From positions 5,208,001 to 5,272,000 of the forward strand of contig NW_027488365.1 of NCBI RefSeq assembly GCF_051014445.1: 64,000 nucleotides of DNA, read 5' to 3'. Under the pieces are notes generated by a model. It made no database searches, was not told the origin of the DNA, and saw only the letters and a list, made by a program, of their open reading frames with translations. Positions 12,601 through 27,918 of this stretch are shown here, in pieces. The DNA comes from Colletes latitarsis (taxonomy: Eukaryota > Arthropoda > Insecta > Hymenoptera > Colletidae). How positions within the stretch are numbered: position 1 is the first letter of the stretch; every line of letters begins with the position of its first letter. The position numbers and the translations under genes are program-made.

Positions 12601-15600
12601 TTCAATTAAACCTGGTCTTGATAAATATTTTAGAGGATAACGCATATTAGGTCTGGGTTACGTCTGTGATTTGCCCTCATCAGGGTCATACTTTCCCAGT
12701 TTTAACATGCATGTTGACCTGATCGCGGGTTTTTTCTGCTTTGGATGACGTAGTAAAGTGGTACCACAATAAAACAGTCAATCAAACCTGGTTTCGATCA
12801 ATATTTTAGAGGATAACGCATGTTAGGTCTAGGTTAGGCCTGGGATTTTCACTCATCAGACTCATACTTTCGCATTCTTCACATACTTGTTGAACGGATC
12901 CTGGGTTTTTTCTGGTTTGGATCACGTAGTAATGTGGGACCACACTGAGACAGTCAATTAAACCTGGTTTCGATCAGTATTTTGGAGACTAATTCATGTT
13001 AGGTCTAGGTTAGGTCTGGTATTTGCTCTTATCAGGCTCATTGTTTCGCATATTTCTCATACTTGATGGCTAGATCCTGGGCTTTTTCTGGATTGCATAA
13101 CGTAGTTATGAAGTACAACACTGAAACAGTCAATTAAACCTGGTTTCCATCAATATTTTAGAGGACAACGCATATTAGGTGTAGGTTAGGCCTGGGATTT
13201 GATCTCATCAGACTCATACTTTCGCGTTTTTTACATACTTGTTGAACAGATCCTGGGTTTTTTCTGGTTTGGATCACGTAGTAGTGTGGTACCACACTGG
13301 AACAGTCCATGAAAACTGGTTGCGATCAATATTTTAGAGGATAACGCATGTTAGGTCTAGGTTAGGCCTGGCATTTTCACTCATCAGACTCATACTTTCG
13401 CGTTCTTCACATACTTGTTGGACAGATCCTGGGTTTTTTCTGGTTTGGATCACGTAGTAGTGTGGTGCCACACTGAAACAGTCCATTAAACCTGGTTTGG
13501 ATCAATATTTTAGAGGATAACGCATGTTAGGTCTAGGTTAGCCCTGGGATTTTCACTCATCAGACTCATACTTTCGCATTCTTCACATACTTGTTGAACG
13601 GAACCTGGTTTTTTTCTGGTTTGGATCACGTAGTAATGTGGTACCACACTGAAACAGTTGACTAAACCTAGTTTCGATCAATATTTTAGAGGATAACGCA
13701 AGTTAGGTCTGGGATAGGAATGGGATATGACCTCATCAGACTCTTACATTCGCACACTTCACATACTCGTTGAACAGATCCTGGGATATTTTCTGGTTTG
13801 GATCACATAGTAATGTGGTACCACTCTGAGACAGTCGATTAAACCAGTTTTCGATCAATATTTTAGAGGATAACGCATGTTAGGTCTGGGTTAGGTCTAC
13901 GATTTGCCCTCATCAGGCTCATACTTTCGCATATTTCTCATACTTCATGGCTAGATCCTGGGCTGTTTCTGGATTGTATCACGTAGTAATGTGGTATCAC
14001 GCTGAAACAGTCAATTAAACCTGGCTTCGATCAATACTTTAGAGGATAACGCAAGTTAGGTCTGGGATAGGTCTAGGATTTGCCCTCATCATGCTCATAC
14101 TTTCGCATATTTCTCATACTTCATGGCTAGATCCTGGGCTATTTCTGGATTGGATCACATAGTAAAGTGGTACCACACTGAAACATTCAATGAAACCTGG
14201 TCTAGATAATTATTTTAGAGGATAACGCATGTTAGGTCAAGGTTAGGTCTAAGATTTGCCCCCATCAGGCTCACAGTTTCGCGTTTTTCACATACTTGTT
14301 GAACAGATCCTCGGTTTTTTCTGGTTTGGACCACGCAGTAATGTGGTACCACACTGAAACAGTCCATGAAACCTGGTTGCGATCAATATTTTAGAGGATA
14401 ACGCATGTTAGGTCTGGGTTAGGTCTAGGATTCGCCCCCATCAGGCTTATTCTTTTGCATATTTCTCAAACTTGATGGCTAGATCCTGGGCTTTTTCTGG
14501 ATTGCATCACGTAGTAATGTGGTACCACACTGAAGCATTCAAATAAACCTGGTCTTGATAAATATTTTAGAGGATAACGCATGTTAGGTCTGGGTTAGGT
14601 CTAGGATTTGACCTCGTCAGACTCATACTTTCGCACAAACACATACTCGTTGAACAGATCCTGGGTTATTTTCTGGTTTGGATCACATAGTAACGTGGTA
14701 CCACACTGAAACAGTCGATTAAACCAGGTTTCGATCAATATTTTTGAGGATAAAGCATGTTTGGTCTAGGTTAGGCCTGGGATTTTCACTCATCAGACTC
14801 ATACTTTCACATTCTTCATATACTTGTTGAACGGACCCTGGGTTTATTCTGGTTTGGATCACGTAGTAATGTGGGACCACACTGAAACAGTCAATTAAAT
14901 CTGGTTTCGATCAATATTTTAGAGAATAATTCATGTTAGGTCTAGGTTAGGCCTAGGATTTTCACTCATCAGGCTCATACTTTCGCATTCTTCACATACT
15001 TGTTGAACGGATCCTGGGTTTTTTCTGGTTTGGATCACGTAGTAATGTGGGACCACACTGAGACAGTCAATTAAACCTGGTTTCGATCAGTATTTTAGAG
15101 ACTAATTCATGTTAGGTCTAGGTTAGGTCTGGTATTTGCTCTTATCAGGCTCATTGTTTCGCATATTTCTCATACTTGATGGCTAGATCCTGGGCTTTTT
15201 CTGGATTGCATAACGTAGTAATGAAGTGGAACACTGAGACAGTCAATTAAACCTGGTTTCCATCAATATTTTAGAGGACAACGCATATTAGGTGTAGGTT
15301 AGGTCTGGGATTTGATCTCATCAGACTCACACTTTCGCGTTTTTCACATACTTGTTGAACAGATCCTGGGTTTTTTCTGGTTTGGGTCACGTAGTAACGT
15401 GGTACCACACTGAAACATTCAATTAAACCTGGTCTTGATAAATAGTTTAGAGGATAACGCATGTTAGGTCTGGGTTAGGTCTAGGATTTGCCCTCATCAA
15501 GCTCATACTTTCGCATATCTCTCATACTTGATGGCTAGATCCTGGGCTTTTTCTGGATTGCATCACGTAGTAATGAAGTACAACACTGAAACAGTCAATT

Positions 15601-15770
15601 AAACCTGGTTTCGATCAATATTTTAGAGAATAATTCATGTTAGGTCTAGGTTAGGTCTGGGATTTGCTCTCATCAGGCTCATCCTTTCGCATATTTCTCA
15701 TACTTGATGGCTAGATCCTGGGCTTTTTCTGGATCGCATCACGTAGTAATGAAGTACAACACTGAAACAG
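3612..15770 (+). repeat. Large duplication copy A (~12.1 kb)
   Basis: This is the left member of two adjacent near-identical blocks. Alignment to copy B by shared rare variants gives four collinear pieces. About 3,612-4,125 matches at offset 12,325; 4,126-6,710 at offset 12,501; 7,600-7,988 at offset 11,620; and 7,989-15,770 at offset 12,148. The offset changes are 176, 881 and 528, which are whole monomers (1, 5, 3). Over the longest piece I noticed only a handful of substitutions, for example at about 8,515, 8,884, 10,321 and 13,850. Copy A lacks three monomers at about 7,988 and one at about 4,126 relative to copy B. Confidence 0.88.
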
Positions 15771-15936
15771 TCAACTAAACCTGGTTTCGATCAATATTTT
15801 AGAGAATAATTCATGTTAGGTCTAGGTTAGGTCTGGGTTTTGCTCTCATCAGGCTCATACTTTCGCATATCTCTCATACTTGATGGCTAGATCCTGGGCT
15901 TTTTCTGGATCGCATCACGTAGTAATGAAGTACAAC

Positions 15937-18900
15937 ACTGAAACAGTCAATTAAATCTGGTTTCGATCAATATTTTAGAGAATAATTCATGTTAGGTCTA
16001 GGTTAGGCCTAGGATTTTCACTCATCAGACTCATACTTTCGCATTCTTCACATACTTGTTGAACGGATCCTGGGTTTTTTCTGGTTTGGATCTCGTAGTA
16101 ATGTGGGACCACACTGAAACATTCAATGAAACCTGGTCTGGATAAATATTTTAGAGGATAACGCTGCTTAGGTCTGGGTTAGGTCTAAGATTTGCCCTCA
16201 TCAGACTCATACTTTCGCATTCTTCACATACTTGTTGAACGGATCCTGGGTTTTTTCTGGTTTGGATCACGTAGTAATGTGGGACCACACTGAGACAGTC
16301 AATTAAACCTGGTTTCGATCAGTATTTTAGAGACTAATTCATGTTAGGTCTAGGTTAGGTCTGGGATTTGCTCTCATCAGGCTCATTCTTTCGCATATTT
16401 CTCATACTTGATGGCTAGATCCTGGGCTTTTTCTGGATCGCATCACGTAGTAATGAAGTACAACACTGAAACAGTCAATTAAACCTGGATTCCATCAATA
16501 TCTTAGAGGACAACGCAAGTTAGGTCTGGGATAGGTCTGGGATTTGCCCTCATCAGACTCATACTGTCGCGTTCTTCACATACTTGTTGGACAGATCCTG
16601 GGTTTTTTCTGGTTTGGATCACGTAGTAGTGTGGTACCACACTGAAACAGTCCATTAAACCTGGTTTGGATCAATATTTTAGAGGATAACGCATGTTAGG
16701 TCTAGGTGAGCCCTGGGATTTTCACTCATCAGACTCATACTTTCGCATTCTTCACATACTTGTTGAACTTAACCTGGTTTTTTTCTGGTTTGGATCACGT
16801 AGTAATGTGGTACCACACTGAAACAGTTGACTAAACCTAGTTTCGATCAATATTTTAGAGGATAACGCAAGTTAGGTCTGGGATAGGTATGGGATATGAC
16901 CTCATCAGACTCTTACATTCGCACACTTCACATACTCGTTGAACAGATCCTGGGATATTTTCTGGTTTGGATCACATAGTAATGTGGTACCACTCTGAGA
17001 CAGTCGATTAAACCAGGTTTCGATCAATATTTTAGAGGATAACGCATGTTAGGTCTGGGTTAGGTCTACGATTTGCCCTCATCAGGCTCATACTTTCGCA
17101 TATTTCTCATACTTCATGGCTAGATCCTGGGCTGTTTCTGGATTGTATCACGTAGTAATGTGGTATCACGCTGAAACAGTCAATTAAACCTGGCTTCGAT
17201 CAATACTTTAGAGGATAACGCAAGTTAGGTCTGGGATAGGTCTAGGATTTGCCCTCATCATGCTCATACTTTCGCATATTTCTCATACTTCATGGCTAGA
17301 TCCTGGGCTATTTCTGGATTGGGTCACATAGTAAAGTGGTACCACACTGAAACATTCAATGAAACCTGGTCTAGATAATTATTTTAGAGGATAACGCATG
17401 TTAGGTCAAGGTTAGGTCTAAGATTTGCCCCCATCAGGCTCATACTTTCGCATATTTCTCTTACTTCATGGCTAGATCCTGGGCTTTTTCTGGATTGCAT
17501 AACGTAGTAATGAAGTACAACTCTGAAACAGTCAATTAAACCTGGTTTCCATCAATATTTTAGAGGGCAACGCATATTAGGTGTAGGTTAGGCCTGGGAT
17601 TTGATCACATCAGACTCATACTTTCGCGTTTTTCACATACTTGTTGAACAGATCCTGGGTTTTTTCTGGTTTGGGTCACGTAGTAACGTGGTACCACACT
17701 GAAACATTCAATTAAACCTGGTCTTGATAAATATTTTAGAGGATAACGCATGTTAGGTCTGGGTTAGGTCTAGGATTTGCCCTCATCAAGCTCATACTTT
17801 CGCATATCTCTCATACTTGATGGCTAGATCCTGGGCTTTTTCTGGATTGCATCACGTAGTAATGAAGCACAACACAGAAACTGTCATTTAAACCTGGTTT
17901 CCGTCAATATCTTAGAGGACAACGCAAGTTAGGTCTGGGATAGGTCTGGGATTTGCCCTCATCAGACTCATACTTTCGCGTTCTTCACATACTTGTTGGA
18001 CAGATCCTGGGTTTTTTCTGGTTTGGATCACGTAGTAAAGTGGTACCACAATAAAACAGTCAATCAAACCTGGTTTCGATCAATATTTTAGAGGATAACG
18101 CATGTTAGGTCTAGGTTAGGCCTGGGATTTTCACTCATCAGACTCATACTTTCGCATTCTTCACTTACTTGTTGAACGGAGCCTGGGCTTTTTCTGGATT
18201 GCATCACGTAGTAATGAAGTACAACACTGAAACAGTCAACTAAACCTGGTTTCGATCAATATTTTAGAGAATAATTCATGTTAGGTCTAGGTTAGGTCTG
18301 GGTTTTGCTCTCATCAGGCTCATTCTTTCGCATATTTCTCATACTTGATGGCTAGATCCTGGGCTTTTTCTGCATCGCATCACGTAGTAATGAAGCACAA
18401 CACAGAAACTGTCATTTAAACCTGGTTTCCGTCAATATCTTAGAGGACAACGCATGTTAGGTCTAGGTTAGGTCTAGGATTTACCCTCATCAGGCTCATA
18501 CTTTCGCATATTTCTCATACTTCATGGCTAGATCCTGGGCTGTTTCTGGATTGTATCACGTAGTAATGTGGTACCACGCTGAAACAGTCAATTAAACCTG
18601 GTTTCGATCAATATTTTGGAGGATAACGCAAGTTAGGTCTGGGATAGGTCTAGGATTTGCCCTCATCAGGCTCTTACTTTCGCATATTTCTCATACATGT
18701 TGAACAGATCCTGGGTATTTTCTGGCATGGAACACGTAGTAATGTGGGACCACACTGAAACTATCAATTAAACCTGGTCTTGTTAAATATTTTAGAGGAT
18801 AACGCATGTTAGGTCTGGGTTAGGTCTAGGATTTGCCCTCATCGGCCTCATACTTTCGCATATTTCTCATACTTCATGGCTAGATCCTGGGCTATTTCTG

Positions 18901-21900
18901 GATTGGATCACGTAGTAATGTGGTACCACACTGAAACATTCAATTAAACCTGGTCTTGATAAATATTTTAGAGGATAACGCATGTTAGGTCTGGGTTAGG
19001 TCTAGGATTTGCCCTCATCAAGCTCATACTTTCGCATATCTCTCATACTTGATGGCTAGATCCTGGGCTTTTTCTGGATTGCATCACGTAGTAATGAAGT
19101 ACAACACTGAAACAGTCAATTAAACCTGGTTTCGATCATTATTTTAGAGAATAATTCATGTTAGGTCTAGGTTAGGTCTGGGATTTGCTCTCATCAGGCT
19201 CATACTTTCGCATATTTCTCATACTTCATGGCTTGATCCTGGGCTATTTCTGGATTGGATCACATAGTAAAGTGGTACCACACTGAAACATTCAATGAAA
19301 CCTGGTCTAGATAATTATTTTAGAGGATAACGCATGTTAGGTCAAGGTTAGGTCTAAGATTTGCCCCCATCAGGCTCACAGTTTCGCGTTTTTCACATAC
19401 TTGTTGAACAGATCCTCGGTTTTTTCTGGTTTGGATCACGCAGTAATGTGGTACCACACTGAAACATTCAATTAAACCTGGTCTTGATAAATATTTTAGA
19501 GGATAACGCATGTTAGGTCTGGGTTACGTCTGTGATTTGCCCTCATCAGGGTCATACTTTCCCAGTTTTAACATGCATGTTGACCTGATCGAGGGTTTTT
19601 TCTGCTTTGGATCACGTAGTAAAGTGGTACCACAATAAAACAGTCAATCAAACCTGGTTTCGATCAATATTTTAGAGGATAACGCATGTTAGGTCTAGGT
19701 TAGGCCTGGGATTTTCACTCATCAGACTCATACTTTCGCATTCTTCACATACTTGTTGAACGGATCCTGGGTTTTTTCTGGTTTGGATCACGTAGTAATG
19801 TGGGACCACACTGAGACAGTCAATTAAACCTGGTTTCGATCAGTATTTTAGAGACTAATTCATGTTAGGTCTAGGTTAGGTCTGGTATTTGCTCTTATCA
19901 GGCTCATTGTTTCGCATATTTCTCATACTTGATGGCTAGATCCTGGGCTTTTTCTGGATTGCATAACGTAGTAATGAAGTACAACACTGAAACAGTCAAT
20001 TAAACCTGGTTTCCATCAATATTTTAGAGGACAACGCATATTAGGTGTAGGTTAGGCCTGGGATTTGATCACATCAGACTCATACTTTCGCGTTTTTCAC
20101 ATACTTGTTGAACAGATCCTGCGTTTTTTCTGGTTTGGATCACGTAGTAGTGTGGTACCACACTGAAACAGTCCATGAAACCTGGTTGCGATCAATATTT
20201 TAGAGGATAACGCATGTTAGGTCTGGGTTAGGTCTAGGATTTGCCCCCATCAGGCTTATTCTTTTGCATGTTTCTCAAACTTGATGGCTAGATCCTGGGC
20301 TTTTTCTGGATTGCATCACGTAGTAATGTGGTACCACACTGAAACATTCAATTAAACCTGGTCTTGATAAATATTTTAGAGGATAACGCATGTTAGGTCT
20401 GGGTTAGGTCTAGGATTTGACCTCGTCAGACTCATACTTTCGCACCCTTCACATACTCGTTGAACAGATCCTGGGTTATTTTCTGGTTTGGATCACATAG
20501 TAATGTGGTACCACACTGAAACAGTCGATTAAACCAGGTTTCGATCAATATTTTTGAGGATAAAGCATGTTTGGTCTAGGTTAGGCCTGGGATTTTCACT
20601 CATCAGACTCATACTTTCACATACTTCACATACTTGTTGAACGGACCCTGGGTTTTTTCTGGTTCGGATCACGTAGCAATGAGGGACCACACTGAAACAG
20701 TCAATTAAATCTGGTTTCGATCAATATTTTAGAGAATAATTCATGTTAGATCTAGGTTAGGCCTAGGATTTTCACTCATCAGACTCATACTTTCGCATTC
20801 TTCACATACTTGTTGAACGGATCCTGGGTTTTTTCTGGTTTGGATCTCGTAGTAGCGTGGGACCACACTGAAACATACAATGAAACCTGGTCTGGATAAA
20901 TATTTTAGAGGATAACGCTGCTTAGGTCTGGGTTAGGTCTAAGATTTGCCCTCATCAGACTCATACTTTCGCATTCTTCACATACTTGTTGAACGGATCC
21001 TGGGTTTTTTCTGGTTTGGATCACGTAGTAATGTGGGACCACACTGAGACAGTCAATTAAACCTGGTTTCGATCAGTATTTTAGAGACTAATTCATGTTA
21101 GGTCTAGGTTAGGTCTGGTATTTGCTCTTATCAGGCTCATTGTTTCGCATATTTCTCATACTTGATGGCTAGATCCTGGGCTTTTTCTGGATTGCATAAC
21201 GTAGTAATGAAGTACAACACTGAAACAGTCAATTAAACCTGGTTTCCATCAATATTTTAGAGGACAACGCATATTAGGTGTAGGTTAGGCCTGGGATTTG
21301 ATCTCATCAGACTCATACTTTCGCGTTTTTCACATACTTGTTGAACAGATCCTGGGTTTTTTCTGGTTTGGATCACGTAGTAATGTGGGACCACACTGAA
21401 ACAATCAATTAAACCTGGTCTTGATAAATATTTTGGAGGATAACGCATGTTAGGTCTGGGTTAGGTCTAGGATTTGCCATCATCAGGCTCATACTTTCGC
21501 ATATTTCACATACTTCATGGCTAGATCCTGGGCTGTTTCTGGATTGTATCACGTAGTAATGTGGTACCACGCTGAAACAGTCAATTAAACCTGGTTTCGA
21601 TCAATATTTTGGAGGATAACGCAAGTTAGGTCTGGGATAGGTCTAGGGTTTGCCCTCATCAGGCTCTTTCTTTCGTATATTTCTCATACTTCATGGCTAG
21701 ATCGTGGGCTATTTCTAGATTGGAACACGTAGTAAAGTGGTACCACACTGAAACATTCAATGAAACCTAGTCTGGATAAATATTTTAGAGGATAATGCAT
21801 CTTAGGTCTAGGTTAGGTCTGGGATTTTCACTCATCAGACACATACTTTCGCATTCTTCACATACTTGTTGAACGGATCCTGGGTTTTTTCTGGTTTGGA

Positions 21901-24900
21901 TCACGTAGTAATGTGGGACCACAATGAAACAGTCAATTAAACTTTGTCTTGATATATATTTTAGAGGATAACGCATGTTAGGTTTGGGTAAGGTCTAGGA
22001 TTTGCCCTCGTCAGGCTCATACTTTCGCATATTTCTCATACTTCATGGCTAGATCCTGGGCTATTTCTGGATTGGATCACGGAGTAATGTGGTACCACAC
22101 TGAAACAGTCAATTAAACCTGGTTTCGACCAATATTTTAGAGGATAACGCAAGTTAAGTCTGGGATAGGGCTGGGATTTGCCCTCATCAGGCTCATACTT
22201 TCGCGTTTTTCACATTCTTGTTGAACAGATCCTGGGTTTTTTCTGGTTTGGATCACGAATTAGTGTGGTACCACACTGGAACAGTCGATTAAACCAGGTT
22301 TCGGCCAATATTTTTGAGGATAACGCATGTTAGGTCTGGGTTAGGTCTAGGATTTGCCCTCATCAAGCTCATACTTTCGCATATCTCTCATACTTGATGG
22401 CTAGATCCTGGGCTTTTTCTGGATTGCATCACGTAGTAATGAAGTACAACACTGAAACAGTCAACTAGACCTGGTTTCGATCAATATTTTAGAGAATAAT
22501 TCATGTTAGGTCTAGGTTAGGTCTGGGATTTGCTCTCATCAGGCTCATTCTTTCGCATATTTCTCATACTTGATGGCTAGATCCTGGGCTTTTTCTGCAT
22601 CGCATCACGTAGTAATGAAGCACAACACTGAAACTGCCATTTAAACCTGGTTTCCGTCAATATCTTAGAGGACAACGCATGTTAGGTCTAGGTTAGGTCT
22701 AGGATTTGCCCTCATCAGGCTCATACTTTCGCATATTTCTCATACTTCATGGCTAGATCCTGGGCTGTTTCTGGATTGTATCACGCAGTAATGTGGTACC
22801 ACGCTGAAACAGTCAATTAAACCTGGTTTCGATCAATATTTTGGAGGATAACGCAAGTTAGGTCTGGGATAGGTCTAGGATTTGCCCTCATCAGGCTCTT
22901 ACTTTCGCATATTTCTCATACATGTTGAACAGATCCTGGGTATTTTCTGGCATGGAACACGTAGTAATGTGGGACCACACTGAAACTATCAATTAAACCT
23001 GGTCTTGATAAATATTTTAGAGGATAACGCATGTTAGGTCGGGGTTAGGTCTAGGATTTGCCCACATCAGGGTCATACTTTCGCATATTTCTCATACTTC
23101 ATGGCTAGATCCTGGGCTATTTCTGGATTGGATCACGTAGTAATGTGGTACCACACTGAAACAGTCAATTAAACCTGGTTTCGACCAATATTTTAGAGGA
23201 TAACGCAAGTTAGGTCTGGGATAGGTCTGGGATTTGCCCTCATCAGGCTCATACTTTCGCGTTTTTCACATACTTGTTGAACAGATCCTGGGTTTTTTCT
23301 AGTTTGGGTCACGTAGTAACGTGGTACCACACTGAAACATTCAATTAAACCTGGTCTTGATAAATATTTTAGAGGATAACGCATGTTAGGTCTGGGTTAG
23401 GTCTAGGATTTGCCCTCATCAAGCTCATACTTTCGCATATCTCTCATACTTGATGGCTAGATCCTGGGCTTTTTCTGGATTGCATCACGTAGTAATGAAG
23501 TACAACACTGAAACAGTCAATTAAACCTGGTTTCGATCAATATTTTAGAGAATAATTCATGTTAGGTCTAGGTTAGGTCTGGGATTTGCTCTCATCAGGC
23601 TCATTCTTTCGCATATTTCTCATACTTGATGGCTAGATCCTGGGCTTTTTCTGGATCGCATCACGTAGTAATGAAGTACAACACTGAAACAGTCAATTAA
23701 ACCTGGTTTCCATCAATATCTTAGAGGACAACGCAAGTTAGGTCTGGGATAGGTCTGGGATTTGCCCTCATCAGACTCATACTTTCGCGTTCTTCACATA
23801 CTTGTTGGACAGATCCTGGGTTTTTTCTGGTTTGGATCATGTAGTAGTGTGGTGCCACACTGAAACAGTCCATTAAACCTGGTTTGGATCAATATTTTAG
23901 AGAATAACGCATGTTAGGTCTAGGTTAGCCCTGGGATTTTCACTCATCAGACTCATACTTTCGCATTCTTCACATACTTGTTGAACGGAACCTGGTTTTT
24001 TTCTGGTTTGGATCACGTAGTAATGTGGTACCACACTGAAACAGTTGACTAAACCTAGTTTCGATCAATATTTTAGAGGATAACGCAAGTTAGGTCTGGG
24101 ATAGGTATGGGATATGACCTCATCAGACTCTTACATTCGCACACTTCACATACTCGTTGAACAGATCCTGGGATATTTTCTGGTTTGGATCACATAGTAA
24201 TGTGGTACCACTCTGAGACAGTCGATTAAACCAGGTTTCGATCAATATTTTAGAGGATAACGCATGTTAGGTCTGGGTTAGGTCTACGATTTGCCCTCAT
24301 CAGGCTCATACTTTCGCATATTTCTCATACTTCATGGCTAGATCCTGGGCTGTTTCTGGATTGTATCACGTAGTAATGTGGTATCACGCTGAAACAGTCA
24401 ATTAAACCTGGCTTCGATCAATACTTTAGAGGATAACGCAAGTTAGGTCTGGGATAGGTCTAGGATTTGCCCTCATCATGCTCATACTTTCGCATATTTC
24501 TCATACTTCATGGCTAGATCCTGGGCTATTTCTGGATTGGATCACATAGTAAAGTGGTACCACACTGAAACATTCAATGAAACCTGGTCTAGATAATTAT
24601 TTTAGAGGATAACGCATGTTAGGTCAAGGTTAGGTCTAAGATTTGCCCCCATCGGGCTCACAGTTTCGCGTTTTTCACATACTTGTTGAACAGATCCTCG
24701 GTTTTTTCTGGTTTGGATCACGCAGTAATGTGGTACCACACTGAAACATTCAATTAAACCTGGTCTTGATAAATATTTTAGAGGATAACGCATATTAGGT
24801 CTGGGTTACGTCTGTGATTTGCCCTCATCAGGGTCATACTTTCCCAGTTTTAACATGCATGTTGACCTGATCGCGGGTTTTTTCTGCTTTGGATGACGTA

Positions 24901-27900
24901 GTAAAGTGGTACCACAATAAAACAGTCAATCAAACCTGGTTTCGATCAATATTTTAGAGGATAACGCATGTTAGGTCTAGGTTAGGCCTGGGATTTTCAC
25001 TCATCAGACTCATACTTTCGCATTCTTCACATACTTGTTGAACGGATCCTGGGTTTTTTCTGGTTTGGATCACGTAGTAATGTGGGACCACACTGAGACA
25101 GTCAATTAAACCTGGTTTCGATCAGTATTTTGGAGACTAATTCATGTTAGGTCTAGGTTAGGTCTGGTATTTGCTCTTATCAGGCTCATTGTTTCGCATA
25201 TTTCTCATACTTGATGGCTAGATCCTGGGCTTTTTCTGGATTGCATAACGTAGTTATGAAGTACAACACTGAAACAGTCAATTAAACCTGGTTTCCATCA
25301 ATATTTTAGAGGACAACGCATATTAGGTGTAGGTTAGGCCTGGGATTTGATCTCATCAGACTCATACTTTCGCGTTTTTTACATACTTGTTGAACAGATC
25401 CTGGGTTTTTTCTGGTTTGGATCACGTAGTAGTGTGGTACCACACTGGAACAGTCCATGAAAACTGGTTGCGATCAATATTTTAGAGGATAACGCATGTT
25501 AGGTCTAGGTTAGGCCTGGCATTTTCACTCATCAGACTCATACTTTCGCGTTCTTCACATACTTGTTGGACAGATCCTGGGTTTTTTCTGGTTTGGATCA
25601 CGTAGTAGTGTGGTGCCACACTGAAACAGTCCATTAAACCTGGTTTGGATCAATATTTTAGAGGATAACGCATGTTAGGTCTAGGTTAGCCCTGGGATTT
25701 TCACTCATCAGACTCATACTTTCGCATTCTTCACATACTTGTTGAACGGAACCTGGTTTTTTTCTGGTTTGGATCACGTAGTAATGTGGTACCACACTGA
25801 AACAGTTGACTAAACCTAGTTTCGATCAATATTTTAGAGGATAACGCAAGTTAGGTCTGGGATAGGAATGGGATATGACCTCATCAGACTCTTACATTCG
25901 CACACTTCACATACTCGTTGAACAGATCCTGGGATATTTTCTGGTTTGGATCACATAGTAATGTGGTACCACTCTGAGACAGTCGATTAAACCAGGTTTC
26001 GATCAATATTTTAGAGGATAACGCATGTTAGGTCTGGGTTAGGTCTACGATTTGCCCTCATCAGGCTCATACTTTCGCATATTTCTCATACTTCATGGCT
26101 AGATCCTGGGCTGTTTCTGGATTGTATCACGTAGTAATGTGGTATCACGCTGAAACAGTCAATTAAACCTGGCTTCGATCAATACTTTAGAGGATAACGC
26201 AAGTTAGGTCTGGGATAGGTCTAGGATTTGCCCTCATCATGCTCATACTTTCGCATATTTCTCATACTTCATGGCTAGATCCTGGGCTATTTCTGGATTG
26301 GATCACATAGTAAAGTGGTACCACACTGAAACATTCAATGAAACCTGGTCTAGATAATTATTTTAGAGGATAACGCATGTTAGGTCAAGGTTAGGTCTAA
26401 GATTTGCCCCCATCAGGCTCACAGTTTCGCGTTTTTCACATACTTGTTGAACAGATCCTCGGTTTTTTCTGGTTTGGACCACGCAGTAATGTGGTACCAC
26501 ACTGAAACAGTCCATGAAACCTGGTTGCGATCAATATTTTAGAGGATAACGCATGTTAGGTCTGGGTTAGGTCTAGGATTCGCCCCCATCAGGCTTATTC
26601 TTTTGCATATTTCTCAAACTTGATGGCTAGATCCTGGGCTTTTTCTGGATTGCATCACGTAGTAATGTGGTACCACACTGAAGCATTCAAATAAACCTGG
26701 TCTTGATAAATATTTTAGAGGATAACGCATGTTAGGTCTGGGTTAGGTCTAGGATTTGACCTCGTCAGACTCATACTTTCGCACAAACACATACTCGTTG
26801 AACAGATCCTGGGTTATTTTCTGGTTTGGATCACATAGTAACGTGGTACCACACTGAAACAGTCGATTAAACCAGGTTTCGATCAATATTTTTGAGGATA
26901 AAGCATGTTTGGTCTAGGTTAGGCCTGGGATTTTCACTCATCAGACTCATACTTTCACATTCTTCATATACTTGTTGAACGGACCCTGGGTTTATTCTGG
27001 TTTGGATCACGTAGTAATGTGGGACCACACTGAAACAGTCAATTAAATCTGGTTTCGATCAATATTTTAGAGAATAATTCATGTTAGGTCTAGGTTAGGC
27101 CTAGGATTTTCACTCATCAGGCTCATACTTTCGCATTCTTCACATACTTGTTGAACGGATCCTGGGTTTTTTCTGGTTTGGATCACGTAGTAATGTGGGA
27201 CCACACTGAGACAGTCAATTAAACCTGGTTTCGATCAGTATTTTAGAGACTAATTCATGTTAGGTCTAGGTTAGGTCTGGTATTTGCTCTTATCAGGCTC
27301 ATTGTTTCGCATATTTCTCATACTTGATGGCTAGATCCTGGGCTTTTTCTGGATTGCATAACGTAGTAATGAAGTGGAACACTGAGACAGTCAATTAAAC
27401 CTGGTTTCCATCAATATTTTAGAGGACAACGCATATTAGGTGTAGGTTAGGTCTGGGATTTGATCTCATCAGACTCACACTTTCGCGTTTTTCACATACT
27501 TGTTGAACAGATCCTGGGTTTTTTCTGGTTTGGGTCACGTAGTAACGTGGTACCACACTGAAACATTCAATTAAACCTGGTCTTGATAAATAGTTTAGAG
27601 GATAACGCATGTTAGGTCTGGGTTAGGTCTAGGATTTGCCCTCATCAAGCTCATACTTTCGCATATCTCTCATACTTGATGGCTAGATCCTGGGCTTTTT
27701 CTGGATTGCATCACGTAGTAATGAAGTACAACACTGAAACAGTCAATTAAACCTGGTTTCGATCAATATTTTAGAGAATAATTCATGTTAGGTCTAGGTT
27801 AGGTCTGGGATTTGCTCTCATCAGGCTCATCCTTTCGCATATTTCTCATACTTGATGGCTAGATCCTGGGCTTTTTCTGGATCGCATCACGTAGTAATGA

Positions 27901-27918
27901 AGTACAACACTGAAACAG
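15937..27918 (+). repeat. Large duplication copy B (~12.0 kb)
   Basis: This is the right member of the tandem pair, following copy A after one mosaic monomer at about 15,770-15,936. Relative to A it has one extra monomer at about 16,451-16,626 and lacks about 881 bp (A 6,715-7,595), with a junction near 19,210. It also holds three monomers at about 19,609-20,136 that A lacks. Those three also occur at about 2,530-3,050 (offset 17,079), so their absence in A is the derived state. The near-identity implies recent duplication or ongoing homogenisation; an assembly duplicate is the alternative. Confidence 0.88.
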
